Shown one piece after another: positions 8,090 through 16,513 of a stretch of 42,898 nucleotides of DNA (within the stretch, counting starts at the first letter, position 1; each line of letters opens with the position of its first letter). Source of the DNA: Chthoniobacteraceae bacterium (GTDB lineage: Bacteria; Verrucomicrobiota; Verrucomicrobiia; Chthoniobacterales; Chthoniobacteraceae); the NCBI GenBank assembly GCA_947479475.1, contig CANJZW010000035.1:1-42898 (forward strand). Direction: 5' to 3'. Under the pieces are notes generated by a model. The model was not told where the DNA came from and made no database searches. It saw nothing but the letters and a program-made list of their open reading frames with translations. The position numbers and the translations under genes are program-made.

Positions 8090-8172
8090 TGCCGAAGGTG
8101 GGACTCGAACCCACACACCCTTACGGATACCAGATTTTGAGTCTAGCGCGTCTGCCATTCCGCCACTTCGGC
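8090..8172 (-). tRNA. tRNA-Leu (anticodon CAA)
   Basis: Reading the minus strand from 8172, the acceptor stem GCCGAAG pairs with CTTCGGC, with discriminator A at 8090. The anticodon stem CTAGA/TCTGG encloses the loop CTCAAAA, so the anticodon is CAA, reading UUG. A long variable arm (TATCCGTAAGGGTG) identifies a class II tRNA. The T-arm contains GGTTCGAGTCC. The D-arm has TGGCGGAATGGCAGACGC. The CCA end is not encoded. Confidence 0.95.
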
Positions 8173-8425
8173 TTGTGTTTACGAAGAAAATTAAGGACTA
8201 CAGCTTATCTTTCGATTTCAGCGTCCAACTCTCGACGAGATGATTAAATTACAGCAGCGTCGCACCCTTCGGCAACCCTAGATTTTCAGAGCTCCCAAAA
8301 ATAGCAGCGCTGCAGAAATTCCGCTTTCATCTTTGGATTCCTTGGGGCCTCGATTTGGAATACCGCGGCGCCATCACCCCCCCGGTGAATGGCCTCTGGG
8401 GCGGCTAACCCGAGTGTCCCAAAAG
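8173..8425. other. Intergenic region upstream of tRNA-Leu
   Basis: About 250 bp between the tRNA 5' end and the SGNH-gene terminator (about 336 bp to the SGNH stop). No reading frame with recognisable content and no repeat. It must contain the minus-strand promoter of the tRNA, which I cannot place. Confidence 0.4.
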
Positions 8426-8461
8426 AAAGCGGCGGCACGGACTGAGCCGCACCGCCGCTTT
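8426..8461 (-). terminator. Rho-independent terminator of the SGNH hydrolase gene
   Basis: A perfect 10-bp stem (AAAGCGGCGG pairing with CCGCCGCTTT) encloses a 16-nt loop and is followed on the minus strand by TTTCTTTTGG. It begins 47 bp past the stop codon at 8509. Confidence 0.85.
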
Positions 8462-8508
8462 CGTTGTCCGCCGCTATTGACGCAGCGAATCATCTGAAGT
8501 TGAGAACT

Positions 8509-9879
8509 TTACTTGGCGGGCTGCGCTGCCACCAACACCAACTCGTACCGATGCGGCACGGGTTTGTTGATTTTGTAGATCTCGTCCTCCATGGCGCGGG
8601 CCGCGTCGAGCAGGGTTTTGACCCGGTCCTTCATCGCGGTGTGATAGGACGTGAATTCGGTTTTGGCGGCGGCTTCCTCAGGGGTGCCGACCGCCTTGTT
8701 CATCTTGTTGCGGACACCCTTCAACTTGGCGTATTCGCCGCGGATGCCTGCATAGGCCTCCTTGTTGCGGCGCTGGTTGAGCTCTGCCACCTTGAGGGCC
8801 TGCTGGTACTGGGGCGCGGCTTCGTTGGCCTCGATCTCCACCCCGAACGCCAACTGGCCGTCGTTCCACTTGCCAATGGGCGTGCCGTCGATGCGCATTT
8901 CGTAGGTGCCGGGCGCCAAGTTGCGGACCGTCACCTTTTCGTTGCTCATGCGGTGGCCCGCGCTGGTGAGTTTGTAACCCTCGGCAGCTTCGGCGGGGAC
9001 GACCCAGGGAAGGGCGTTTTCATGCGCGGTGAAGGAAACGGTCTCGCCGCCGGCGAGTTCCGTCACTTTGGCGTTGGAGGCTGTGGAGATCCATTTGCCG
9101 TCCTTTTTGGAGATGGTGATGCCAGAGACCTGGGATTTGACGGCCATGTCGGAGAGCAGGGCGTTGGCCATGACGAATTGCCCGGCGGCTCCGGGATGGA
9201 CGGCGTCGGCGATCATGGTCCAATCGGGGTTGGTGCGGCGCTGCTCCAGCGTGAGCTGGTTGAGGGGGCCGTACATGTCGACAAAACCGAGGCCGCGCTG
9301 TTGCGCCATTTCGCGCAGCCACGCTCCATAGAGGGACAACACGCCGTTGTAGTAGGTGTCGCGGGGTTCCATCGCTTTGTTGCGCAGGCGCGCGGCGCGG
9401 GCGTCGTGCATGGTGGGGGTCATGGGGACGGCGGCGGCGCCGATCTCCTTAATTTTGTCCAGCACGGTGGTCATGCCGGCCTGGTAACGGTCGAAGGTGG
9501 TCTGATCAAAACCCTTGTAACCGCCATCGTTCATTCCCAAAAGGATGGTGACGACCTTGGGTTTGTAGGCCGCCACGTCTTCGTCGAAGCGGTCGAGGGC
9601 GTTCTGCGCGACATCACCGCCCACTCCGGCGTTGTGAAAATGAATGCGGCGGTCCGGATACCGTGTGTAGAAGAAATCCTCCACGTATTGCGTGTACAGG
9701 CACTGGTGGGTGATGGAGTCGCCGAGGAAAACGAAGGAGTCGCCATCCTTGAGTTCGACACGCGGCGCGATGGCCAGGAAGGCGGAAGGCGCGGGAGCGG
9801 CGGCCGGCGTCTGGGCGCACAGCGGGGCGATGGAGCCGCACAGGATAAAGGCGAGGGTGCTGAGTTTTTGGGTGGTCAT
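8509..9879 (-). CDS. Secreted SGNH/GDSL-family hydrolase
   Basis: 456 residues with signal peptide MTTQKLSTLAFILCGSIAPLCA. All four SGNH blocks are visible: FLGDSITHQ (nucleophile Ser about 55), HNAGVGGDVAQN (block II Gly), LLGMNDGG (block III Asn about 117) and ADAVHPGAAG (catalytic Asp about 225 and His about 228). The C-terminal 200 residues form a less conserved helical region (EEAAAKTEFTSYHTAMKDRV). SGNH hydrolases cleave ester bonds, often acetyl groups on polysaccharides, in the periplasm or outside the cell. It is monocistronic, bounded by terminators at 8426-8461 and 9926-9962. The substrate is unknown. Confidence 0.9.
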   Translation of the reverse strand: MTTQKLSTLAFILCGSIAPLCAQTPAAAPAPSAFLAIAPRVELKDGDSFVFLGDSITHQCLYTQYVEDFFYTRYPDRRIHFHNAGVGGDVAQNALDRFDEDVAAYKPKVVTILLGMNDGGYKGFDQTTFDRYQAGMTTVLDKIKEIGAAAVPMTPTMHDARAARLRNKAMEPRDTYYNGVLSLYGAWLREMAQQRGLGFVDMYGPLNQLTLEQRRTNPDWTMIADAVHPGAAGQFVMANALLSDMAVKSQVSGITISKKDGKWISTASNAKVTELAGGETVSFTAHENALPWVVPAEAAEGYKLTSAGHRMSNEKVTVRNLAPGTYEMRIDGTPIGKWNDGQLAFGVEIEANEAAPQYQQALKVAELNQRRNKEAYAGIRGEYAKLKGVRNKMNKAVGTPEEAAAKTEFTSYHTAMKDRVKTLLDAARAMEDEIYKINKPVPHRYELVLVAAQPAK

Positions 9880-9925
9880 GAGGAAGGGGAATAGTGGCTT
9901 TGGGGGTGGATGTGCAAAAAGAAAA

Positions 9926-9962
9926 CCCCGGAGCGGGCGTTCTCTTTGCCCTGACTCCGGGG
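9926..9962 (-). terminator. Rho-independent terminator of the TPR-protein gene
   Basis: CCCCGGA at 9926-9932 pairs with TCCGGGG at 9956-9962, with extra pairing inside. The minus strand then reads TTTTCTTTTTGC. It lies 36 bp past the stop at 9998 and upstream of the SGNH gene. Confidence 0.82.
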
Positions 9963-9997
9963 CTTTTGCTTTTAAAGGCCTGGCGGTGGCGCCTTCT

Positions 9998-11794
9998 TTA
10001 CGCGGTCGCGGGTTCGAGCGCCTGCGGCGGGCGCCATGCCACAGGAAGGCGGTTACCGTTTTGAGCGGCGCGGAATTGCAGGTCGCCTTCGGCGGTGACG
10101 CTCACGTGGCAATCGACGGGCGTGCCTGGCTGTGCGTTGCCCACCATGAAGGAGCCGAGGTCGAGGGGCGTCTCGCTGCCGCCGGCTTCACCCTGTTGCA
10201 GGAGTACCTGTGTGGCGCCTTCCTGCGGGGCCTTCCAGGGGAAAGTGCCCTCGGCGGGGAGGCTGCGTCCGGCACCAATGACGATGCCGCCATCGCCGTC
10301 GGCGAGTGTGATCAAAATGGGGCGGGTCAGATGGCTGCCCTGCCGCAGTTGGAGGGAGACGCCGCAGCCGGTGAGCAGGCCGGCCCAGTTTTCGAGCGTG
10401 GCGGCGGCCATGGTTTTGAATTCGTCCGGGGCGTTTTCCAGGGCAAGAGCCCGGCGCAGGACGCCGCCGGCTTCGTCCTTGAAGCCGTGCTGGAACAACG
10501 TTTGTGCGAAGTTCCAGTCGAGCCGGACACTGTACTGGCGGCTTTCAATGGCGGGCCGGATCTGGGTGGTGAGGCGGGCCAGTTCGCGGGATTCGCCCAG
10601 AACGGCGGAGAGGTGGAGGAGGACTTCCTCCTGCTCGGGAGCGAGCGCGTAAGCGGCGTCGGCGTGGCGCAGGGCGGCCGGGGCGTCGTCTCGCGTGCGT
10701 GCGATGGAACTGGCGATGAGGTGGCCCATCCAGGAGCCGTCCTGTTTGGCCCATACGGAGAGGGATTCCTCCTTGGCGGGGTCGTGTTCGCCCTGGGTGA
10801 GTTCGAAGTAGATGCCGATGGCGGCGTGGAAGTTGGGGTCGCGTTTGAGGACTTCCTCGAGGGCGGTTTTCTCTTTTTCGTGTTCACCCACGGCGTTGTA
10901 CGCCTGGGCAAGGTGCATAAAGCCGCTGGCCTCGTTAGGCTCAAGTTCGGTGTAGCGAAGGATGGTTTTGAGGACCTCGTCGTGGCGCTGGGCGGCCCGG
11001 TAGGCCGTGGCAAGCTTCAAGAGCGTTGGGGCGTGGTCTGGGCGGACGTCGCGCGCTTTTTCCAGGGCGGTGGTGATGACGTCCAGCAGGAGGCCGTCGC
11101 GCATGAGCTGGTCGGCGAGGGCCAGGAGTTGGTCGGGATCGGCGGCGAGGTCTTCGATCTGGCCGGAAACCATCTGGCGGAAGGTATCCATGTCGACGTA
11201 GCCGACGGATTTGGGGTCGGGCTGGCCGTCCTCGGTCTGGCGCATGAGGCGCACGAGCTCGCGCAAGCGCACGAGGCCCTCCAGAGCGGGCTGGTCGTCG
11301 CCGTTAATTTCGAGGGCCTTGCGGAAGGCCTGCGTGGCCTCGGTGGTGTGGCCGCCCTGGGCGAGCACGTTGCCAAGACTACTCCAGATGGGGGCAACGT
11401 TCTGGGTCTTTTGGAGGGCGTTGTTGAGGTGTGCGATGGCCTCCTGCTCGCGGCCTTCAAGGCGGGCGAGGTTGCCTAGCTGAAACTGGACGAAGGGAGA
11501 GCCCGAATGCAGGCGGTCGATTTCCTCCAGAAGACGCTGGCTGCGGACGACTTCGCCTTCCTCGAGGGCCTCGGACAGATCCTGGAAGAGGCTGGCGGCA
11601 GCGCGAAAGCCGAGCCAGGGTTCGGGAACTGCATCGCCGATTTGTTCGATGCCTTCCAGTAGGGTTTCAAGATTCAGCGGATGGACCTCGGCCCCGGCAG
11701 GGTCCGCATCGGCGGGCCAGGGGATGGTGTGTGGGAGGCCATAAAAGTCTAGTTCCCAAGACTGGGAATCGATCCATTGGACGGAAGCGCTCAT
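9998..11794 (-). CDS. Large cytoplasmic TPR-repeat protein
   Basis: 598 residues with no signal peptide or membrane segment. Residues of about 110-330 hold several TPR units (FQLGNLARLEGREQEAIAHL, WSSLGNVLAQGGHTTEATQA, FRKALEINGDDQPALEGLV, MHLAQAYNAVGEHEKEKTAL). More degenerate helical pairs follow. The last 120 residues change to a beta-rich, glycine-containing segment (LADGDGGIVIGAGRSLP, then GDLQFRAAQNG). The N-terminal SVQWIDSQSWELDFYGLPH segment is distinctive, but I do not recognise it. The start is the ATG at 11794; an in-frame codon nine residues upstream is less likely. It is likely monocistronic, between two terminators. A scaffold role is generic for TPR proteins; the partner is unknown. 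Confidence 0.8.
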   Translation of the reverse strand: MSASVQWIDSQSWELDFYGLPHTIPWPADADPAGAEVHPLNLETLLEGIEQIGDAVPEPWLGFRAAASLFQDLSEALEEGEVVRSQRLLEEIDRLHSGSPFVQFQLGNLARLEGREQEAIAHLNNALQKTQNVAPIWSSLGNVLAQGGHTTEATQAFRKALEINGDDQPALEGLVRLRELVRLMRQTEDGQPDPKSVGYVDMDTFRQMVSGQIEDLAADPDQLLALADQLMRDGLLLDVITTALEKARDVRPDHAPTLLKLATAYRAAQRHDEVLKTILRYTELEPNEASGFMHLAQAYNAVGEHEKEKTALEEVLKRDPNFHAAIGIYFELTQGEHDPAKEESLSVWAKQDGSWMGHLIASSIARTRDDAPAALRHADAAYALAPEQEEVLLHLSAVLGESRELARLTTQIRPAIESRQYSVRLDWNFAQTLFQHGFKDEAGGVLRRALALENAPDEFKTMAAATLENWAGLLTGCGVSLQLRQGSHLTRPILITLADGDGGIVIGAGRSLPAEGTFPWKAPQEGATQVLLQQGEAGGSETPLDLGSFMVGNAQPGTPVDCHVSVTAEGDLQFRAAQNGNRLPVAWRPPQALEPATA

Positions 11795-11911
11795 AGATAA
11801 AAATAAAGGAGGATGGAGCATAACCGCTCCGGTGCGGTGCGCACGGTAAAAGGGAGGGGGCGGAGGCGGTTTTTTTCGAGCGCGAGGGGCGGGAGGGGGA
11901 GAGGAAAGGGC

Positions 11912-11946
11912 AAAAAAAGGCCGGAGTCGCCCCCGCGACTCCGGCC
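11912..11946 (-). terminator. Rho-independent terminator of the porin gene
   Basis: A perfect 12-bp stem (GGCCGGAGTCGC with GCGACTCCGGCC) around a 4-nt loop is followed on the minus strand by seven T residues. It begins 25 bp after the porin stop at 11971. This is the strongest terminator in the window. Confidence 0.95.
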
Positions 11947-11970
11947 GATAAACACACCGAAGAAAGTTCG

Positions 11971-13311
11971 TTAGAACTTCACAGACACGTCAGCCTGGAT
12001 GATCTGAGCGCTGTTATAGCCCGGTTGGGTGATACCAGTACGCAGGTTGTCCACTTGGTAATAGGATGCTCCGATCGTAGTCGCAGCGCCTAGATTGTAG
12101 GCAAAGCCCACTTTGAATCCGGAGACGTTGGTTTGGCCAAAACCAAAGTCAGGGTCGGTAATGGCGGAGTCAACGGCAGAAAGACCAACTTGACGATAGT
12201 TTACCACGGCAGACCAGTCGCCCTTTTTGTTGTTTTCGCCAATCTGGAAACCAGCCAACCAAGCAAGATTGTCTGTTCCGGAAGCATTGGAGCGAGCAAT
12301 GTTGTTATTAAAGGAGCGGTTTTGGCCATCGAGATTGTAGGCGAGATCCCATTGGAACTTAACCTTCTGCCCGCCGAATTCAGTAGAGACATCGCCGGGA
12401 AGCAGAAGAACCTGCAAGTTTCCAATGTACGTGCCGTTGACAGTTCCAAAGGTGCTGCCGTCAGGGCCAGCAACGGACGCGCCGTTGCTGCTATAGAAGC
12501 CGGGAGCCACTGTCAATTTGACTCCTGAAGCCACTTCCGCGGTTGCAACTAACTGGGTCTGCCAAATATATGCATCGCGGTTGCTCTGGTGGGCTGCGGT
12601 TGACTCATTGTTGTCACTTACGACAAATTGTCCCGAATTAAGAGACAGTTGCACGCCCGAGAAACCGAACACTTTGCTGAGATCGATCTGCTGGGTGAAA
12701 CCGGAAGGGTTCACTTCGGATCCCCACACCATATCGGTAGTGTAGAAAGGGTTGGCCTGCTTCCCTGCAATCAAGGTAACGCCGGAAATCGGAGTCCAGC
12801 CGATGAATGCCTTGCTTACGCCGATCGAGTAGTTTGAGTAATAGCTGTTGGCTAGATCTGTGTCAGCCGAGCGGCGGGATTGCTGTCCTGAGTTTGCATT
12901 CCTGACGACACTGCTGCCATCAACATTGGTACGGAGACCGAAGCCGGCAAAGAAATCGTCGCTGAGTTTGTAATCAGCGTTGATGCGCAGTCGGACTCGG
13001 AACCCTGAGTTATGATCCTCGTTGTTAGTGCCAAGCGGCTGAGAGTCTTCACTGGTTTGCTGATAGCGCACGCGGACATCCCCGGTGAGTTTGAGGGAGC
13101 TCACGGATTCACCGAGGGAAACTTTGCCACTCAATTTGTCGGAGGCGCAGTCTTTGCAGGCCTGAGCACGGATTTGCTCGGCTTCGCCTTTTTTGAGGAC
13201 GCCTTTGCGGACGAGCGCGTCAATCAACGCGGAGTCGTCAGCGAATGAGGTAGCTGCCATAGAACCGATGAGCCCGAGGGCCATCAGCTGGACTGTGGTT
13301 TTGTTCAACAT
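11971..13311 (-). CDS. Putative outer-membrane porin
   Basis: 446 residues. The signal peptide MLNKTTVQLMALGLIGSMAATSFA precedes a short helical segment DSALIDALVRKGVLKKGEAEQI, the usual prefix of PVC 'putative porin' proteins. Alternating aromatic/polar beta-strands follow (LTGDVRVRYQQ, FRVRLRINADYKL, NYSIGVSKAFIGW, GFKVGFAYNLG), and the C-terminus ends in VSVKF, the terminal Phe expected for BAM-assembled barrels. An unusual CKDC pair lies in the N-terminal segment. It would form a passive channel in the outer membrane. Candidate PhoB-type half-sites upstream (13389-13437) suggest a phosphate-related role, which is inference. The gene is monocistronic with its own terminator. Confidence 0.88.
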   Translation of the reverse strand: MLNKTTVQLMALGLIGSMAATSFADDSALIDALVRKGVLKKGEAEQIRAQACKDCASDKLSGKVSLGESVSSLKLTGDVRVRYQQTSEDSQPLGTNNEDHNSGFRVRLRINADYKLSDDFFAGFGLRTNVDGSSVVRNANSGQQSRRSADTDLANSYYSNYSIGVSKAFIGWTPISGVTLIAGKQANPFYTTDMVWGSEVNPSGFTQQIDLSKVFGFSGVQLSLNSGQFVVSDNNESTAAHQSNRDAYIWQTQLVATAEVASGVKLTVAPGFYSSNGASVAGPDGSTFGTVNGTYIGNLQVLLLPGDVSTEFGGQKVKFQWDLAYNLDGQNRSFNNNIARSNASGTDNLAWLAGFQIGENNKKGDWSAVVNYRQVGLSAVDSAITDPDFGFGQTNVSGFKVGFAYNLGAATTIGASYYQVDNLRTGITQPGYNSAQIIQADVSVKF

Positions 13312-13388
13312 GGTATGTGTATGGGTTGTTTAAACCACCCGTCCGGATGCTGTTTTGGGGAGGCATTCCGGGGGGAGGTATGCACTTG

Positions 13389-13437
13389 GTTACAAATGCG
13401 TGGCAATGGTGTTACAGCACTGCGCGAATTGTGACAA
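13389..13437 (-). promoter_or_regulatory. Candidate PhoB-type half-site array upstream of the porin
   Basis: Plus-strand heptamers GTTACAA (13389), GTGGCAA (13400) and GTTACAG (13411) recur at exactly 11 bp, and GTGACAA follows at 13431. Read toward the porin these are TTGTAAC/TTGCCAC/CTGTAAC units. Their 7+4 bp periodicity is that of PhoB direct repeats. The position, 80-125 bp before the porin start, is suitable for activation. Confidence 0.4.
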
Positions 13438-13534
13438 GTGTGTAAATGAATACATTTTTTTGCACAAAACGCGGCAATCATTTGAAACGCTGCGTTCCTC
13501 CGAGCCGCAGAGGAGTCGTTCAGCCGATCGCAAG

Positions 13535-14140
13535 TTACGCCAGATGCTCTGACAGCGCTTCACGCAGAGTCGCGCGCGCCCTGAAGAGGAGGCTTTTAAC
13601 CGAGGAGACGGACACCTCCAGAATCGCCGCAATCTCCTCGTAAGAAACATCTTCGTAGCGTCTCAGCAGGATCGCCGTGCGCTGTTTTTCGGGCAGCGCC
13701 TGCAGCGCCCGGTCGATGGCCTCCTGGAGTTCGGCCTCCAGCAGGGCGGCGTCGGGTTGGCCGTTGGTATTGGCCGCCGGACCCTCCGCTTCGGGGTGGC
13801 CTTCCTCCAATAAAGCATCCCTAGAAAAAGCAGGATGCCGCGTTTTATAACGGATTTCGTTGAGGACTAGATTGCGGGCGATGGCAAAAAGCCAGGTGCT
13901 GAGACGGGCGGTGGGTTCGTAGCGATGGGCGGATTTCCAGACGCGCACGAACACTTCGTGGGCGAGTTCCTCGGGGTCGATGCCGGCGCCCGTCATTCGG
14001 GCGATGTTTGCGGCTACGCGACCCTGATATTCCTCGATGATGGAGCGCAGGGCCTCGGTATCTCCCTGCTGCACGCGCCGCATCCAGGCCGTGTCGCGGC
14101 TTTGGAGATCTCCTTCGGAGACTGGCTGGGAGGGTGGCAT
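13535..14140 (-). CDS. ECF-type RNA polymerase sigma factor (sigma-70 family)
   Basis: 201 residues from the ATG at 14140. Region 2 is EEYQGRVAANIARMTG, then DPEELAHEVFVRVWKSAHRY and STWLFAIARNLVLNEIR. Region 4 is ALQALPEKQRTAILLRRYEDVSYEEIAAIL, then SVSSVKSLLFRARATLRE. A poorly conserved linker joins them, and there is no region 1 or 3, which defines an ECF factor. The frame stays open to a TTG at 14191. I prefer the ATG because a candidate regulatory site at 14212-14230 would leave no promoter room for the TTG; the choice is not certain. There is no adjacent anti-sigma factor, unlike most ECF loci. Its target may include the porin downstream in the same orientation (inference). Confidence 0.9.
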   Translation of the reverse strand: MPPSQPVSEGDLQSRDTAWMRRVQQGDTEALRSIIEEYQGRVAANIARMTGAGIDPEELAHEVFVRVWKSAHRYEPTARLSTWLFAIARNLVLNEIRYKTRHPAFSRDALLEEGHPEAEGPAANTNGQPDAALLEAELQEAIDRALQALPEKQRTAILLRRYEDVSYEEIAAILEVSVSSVKSLLFRARATLREALSEHLA

Positions 14141-14211
14141 GCGGGGGGAGGGTGGGATTTCAGGGGAGGAGGGGGGCTTAGTAAACGACAATTCCCTCTG
14201 AAAATGAGATG

Positions 14212-14230
14212 TGTGACGATAATGTCACAG
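14212..14230. promoter_or_regulatory. Palindrome / candidate PhoB-type site between the sigma gene and the response regulator
   Basis: TGTGAC (14212-14217) and GTCACA (14224-14229) form a perfect inverted repeat around GATAAT. Read on the minus strand it is CTGTGAC, ATTA, TCGTCAC: two heptamers 11 bp apart that resemble a pho box. It lies in the divergent control region of the ECF sigma gene and the two-component pair. Confidence 0.45.
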
Positions 14231-14336
14231 TCGTCGGCTTGATCGTGGGGTGTCGGAAGGGAACATGGGAACTCATTTAAACACCAGCGGCCGCGTTTAG
14301 TTCCGGAGGCGGTCTTTTTAACCTTTCATCCACCCT

Positions 14337-15047
14337 ATGAGTCTATTTTCCAAAACCACCCGCAAAAGGATTCTGGTCGCTGATGACGAACCCGACGTGC
14401 TCGCCCTGGTATCGCTGCACCTGCAGCGCGCCGGGTTTGAGGTGTTGAAGGCGGCCGACGGGGAACAGGCGCTGCGCCTGGCCCGCGCGGAGGAGCCGGC
14501 CTTGGTGGTGCTGGATTTGATGATGCCCGGCCTCAGCGGTCTGGAGGTGGCCAAGCTTTTGAAGCAGTCTCCGCAGACGGCGGCGATTCCCGTGTTGATG
14601 CTTACGGCGAAGGCGGACGAGGTGGACCGGATCGTGGGCCTCGAGCTTGGGGCGGACGACTACGTGACGAAACCCTTTAGTCCGAGGGAGATTGTGTTGC
14701 GGGTGCAATCGATTTTGCGCCGTATGGAGGCCGCTCCCGCCGTGGCGGATGAGCTGCAGGTGGGGAGCATCCAGGTAGACCGCGTCCGGCACGAGGTGCG
14801 CATCGAGGGCAAACCTTTGGAGTTCACCGCGACGGAATTCAAGCTGCTGACGGTGCTTATGGAGCGGTGCGGCCGCCTGCAAAGCCGCGAAGTCTTGCTT
14901 AACGACGTGTGGGGTTACGAGAGCGTGATTGATACGCGTACCGTGGATACCCACATCCGGCGTTTGCGTGAAAAATTGGGGGGTGCGGCGGATTTGGTCG
15001 AAACGGTGCGCGGGTTTGGATACAGGATGGTGGCCCCAAGCGTTTAG
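14337..15047 (+). CDS. OmpR/PhoB-family response regulator
   Basis: 236 residues. The receiver domain (about 10-125) has the acidic pocket ADDEPD (Asp 16/17), the phosphoacceptor in VVLDLMMPG (Asp 60), the switch Thr in LMLTAKADE and the conserved Lys in DDYVTKPFSPRE. The winged-helix output domain (about 140-236) shows FTATEFKLLTVLMERCGRL, then REVLLNDVWG, then TRTVDTHIRRLREKLGG and ETVRGFGYRM, typical of PhoB. It is followed after 37 bp by the histidine kinase gene. The pair is PhoB/PhoR-like, but the stimulus is not proven. There is no good Shine-Dalgarno next to the ATG; a GGAGG lies about 28 nt upstream. Confidence 0.95.
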   Translation: MSLFSKTTRKRILVADDEPDVLALVSLHLQRAGFEVLKAADGEQALRLARAEEPALVVLDLMMPGLSGLEVAKLLKQSPQTAAIPVLMLTAKADEVDRIVGLELGADDYVTKPFSPREIVLRVQSILRRMEAAPAVADELQVGSIQVDRVRHEVRIEGKPLEFTATEFKLLTVLMERCGRLQSREVLLNDVWGYESVIDTRTVDTHIRRLREKLGGAADLVETVRGFGYRMVAPSV

Positions 15048-15084
15048 GCGGCGCAGGTGCCGCTGGAGTGGGAAATTAAAAAAC

Positions 15085-16386
15085 ATGGCTGCCTCGGAAA
15101 TCGCCCTGACTGGCACTGCGCTCCTGAGCGGGGCGTTGGTTTTGGGTTGGCGTGTCTGGGCGGAGCGGAGGCGCTGGGCGAGGCTCGGCCGGGCGCTGGA
15201 CGTTTTGGCGGAGAACGGTCCTCCGGAGGCGGCATTGGCGGTGGCGCAGGTGGATGCGAGGCTTGCGCCGGTGTGGCCGAGTTTTTCGCGGCTGGTGCGC
15301 CAGCAGGAGGCGATGCGTCAGCGTATTGAGCACGAGGAGTTTAGTTTGCGGATGGTGCTTTCGAGCATGGAGGAGGGGGTGCTGGTGGTGGATGCCCGGC
15401 ACAAGATCCGGCTCGCAAATGAGGCTTTTATTTCCGGGTTCGGTCTGACGAAGTCGCCTGTGGACCGTTCGGTGCTGGAGGTCCTGGGGGAGCCGGATGT
15501 GCACCGGTTGATTCAGGAGGCGCTCGCCACCGGGTCGGCTCGCGAGCGACAACTGGAGCTGATTCCGGGAAAGCGGGTGCGTTTTCTTTCGATGCGTGTG
15601 GTGCCGATGGGCGACGAAGCGGGTCTGCCCGGGGTGTTGGCGGTGTTTCGGGATGTGAGCCGGTTGCAGGAGCTTGAGCAGGTGCGGAGGGAGTTTGTGG
15701 CGAATGTGTCGCACGAGTTGCGCACGCCGCTGGCGATTTTTCAGGGGTACGTGGAAAGTTTGATCGAAATGCCGGACCTGCCCCAGGCCGAGCGCGAGAA
15801 TGTTTACGCAATTTTGATGAAACACTCGGGGCGTTTGAACGCCCTGGTGGAGGAATTGCTGTCCCTCGCGCGGATGGAGGCCCGGAAGGAGAGTTTTCGC
15901 TGGGAGACGCTGAATCCGGGAGTGTTGATTCGGGAGGTTGTGGAGGAATGGCAGATGCGCGCTGGAGGCGGTGCGATCGAGACGCGCGTCGAGGCGGCGG
16001 ACACACTGCCTGCGGTGCGAGTGGACCGGCGGCGCATTGAGCAGGTGTTGCACAACCTGCTCGAAAACGCGCTCAAACACGTGCCGGTGAGGGGCGGGAG
16101 GGTGGTGGTCCGCGCGGTGTACGAGGCGGATTTAGGGGTGCGTGTTTTGGTGGAGGACAATGGCAGCGGGATTTCGGCGAGGGATTTACCGCACATTTTC
16201 GAGCGGTTTTACAGGGCGGATAAATCGCGCGGCGGGGCGGGGGCACGAGGGATGGGGCACAGCACGGGGCTCGGGTTGTCCATTGTGAAGCACATCGTCG
16301 CGGCGCATGGCGGTGATGTGGGGGCGGAAAGTCCCCACGGGAGCGGAGCCCGCGTGTGGTTCCGGTTGCCCGTGGCGTCAAAGTAA
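15085..16386 (+). CDS. PhoR-like sensor histidine kinase
   Basis: 433 residues. There is one N-terminal membrane segment (IALTGTALLSGALVLGW) and no periplasmic sensor domain, as in PhoR. A PAS domain (about 85-195; SMEEGVLVVDARHKIRLANEAF) precedes HisKA, REFVANVSHELRTPLA, with phosphoacceptor His 210. The HATPase has the N box HNLLENALKHVP, G1 VEDNGSGIS, F box IFERFYRADKS and G2 GLGLSIVKHIVAAHGG. The start at 15085 is chosen because it begins directly before the membrane helix. The frame is open upstream into the regulator gene, but that part is a shadow. The next gene is convergent, with a shared terminator at 16454-16480. Confidence 0.93.
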   Translation: MAASEIALTGTALLSGALVLGWRVWAERRRWARLGRALDVLAENGPPEAALAVAQVDARLAPVWPSFSRLVRQQEAMRQRIEHEEFSLRMVLSSMEEGVLVVDARHKIRLANEAFISGFGLTKSPVDRSVLEVLGEPDVHRLIQEALATGSARERQLELIPGKRVRFLSMRVVPMGDEAGLPGVLAVFRDVSRLQELEQVRREFVANVSHELRTPLAIFQGYVESLIEMPDLPQAERENVYAILMKHSGRLNALVEELLSLARMEARKESFRWETLNPGVLIREVVEEWQMRAGGGAIETRVEAADTLPAVRVDRRRIEQVLHNLLENALKHVPVRGGRVVVRAVYEADLGVRVLVEDNGSGISARDLPHIFERFYRADKSRGGAGARGMGHSTGLGLSIVKHIVAAHGGDVGAESPHGSGARVWFRLPVASK

Positions 16387-16453
16387 GCGCCGACGGAAGG
16401 TCGCGGGCGCGCGGGGGTGCGCGTAGGACTGGGACGGCGTGTTTTCAAAAAGA

Positions 16454-16480
16454 AAGCCCGCACCGGTGAGGTGCAGGCTT
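16454..16480 (-). terminator. Terminator between convergent kinase and NIL-protein genes
   Basis: AAGCCCGCACC and GGTGCAGGCTT form an 11-bp stem with one G-U pair around a 5-nt loop. The minus-strand side continues TTTCTTTTTG, so it best serves the thrC-like operon. It may also stop transcripts from the kinase side. Confidence 0.8.
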
Positions 16481-16513
16481 CTTCAATAGAGGTTTGGAAC
16501 AGGTCCCGCCGGT

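Noticed and set aside
8464..11479. Two very long plus-strand open frames (476 and 595 codons) opposite the SGNH and TPR genes
   Set aside because: Gly/Val/His/Glu-rich translations typical of the complement of GC-rich genes. The minus strand has terminators and recognisable motifs.
14212..14229. CRP/FNR binding site
   Set aside because: TGTGA and TCACA are separated by 8 bp rather than 6. The 11-bp direct-repeat reading fits the neighbouring PhoB-like regulator better.
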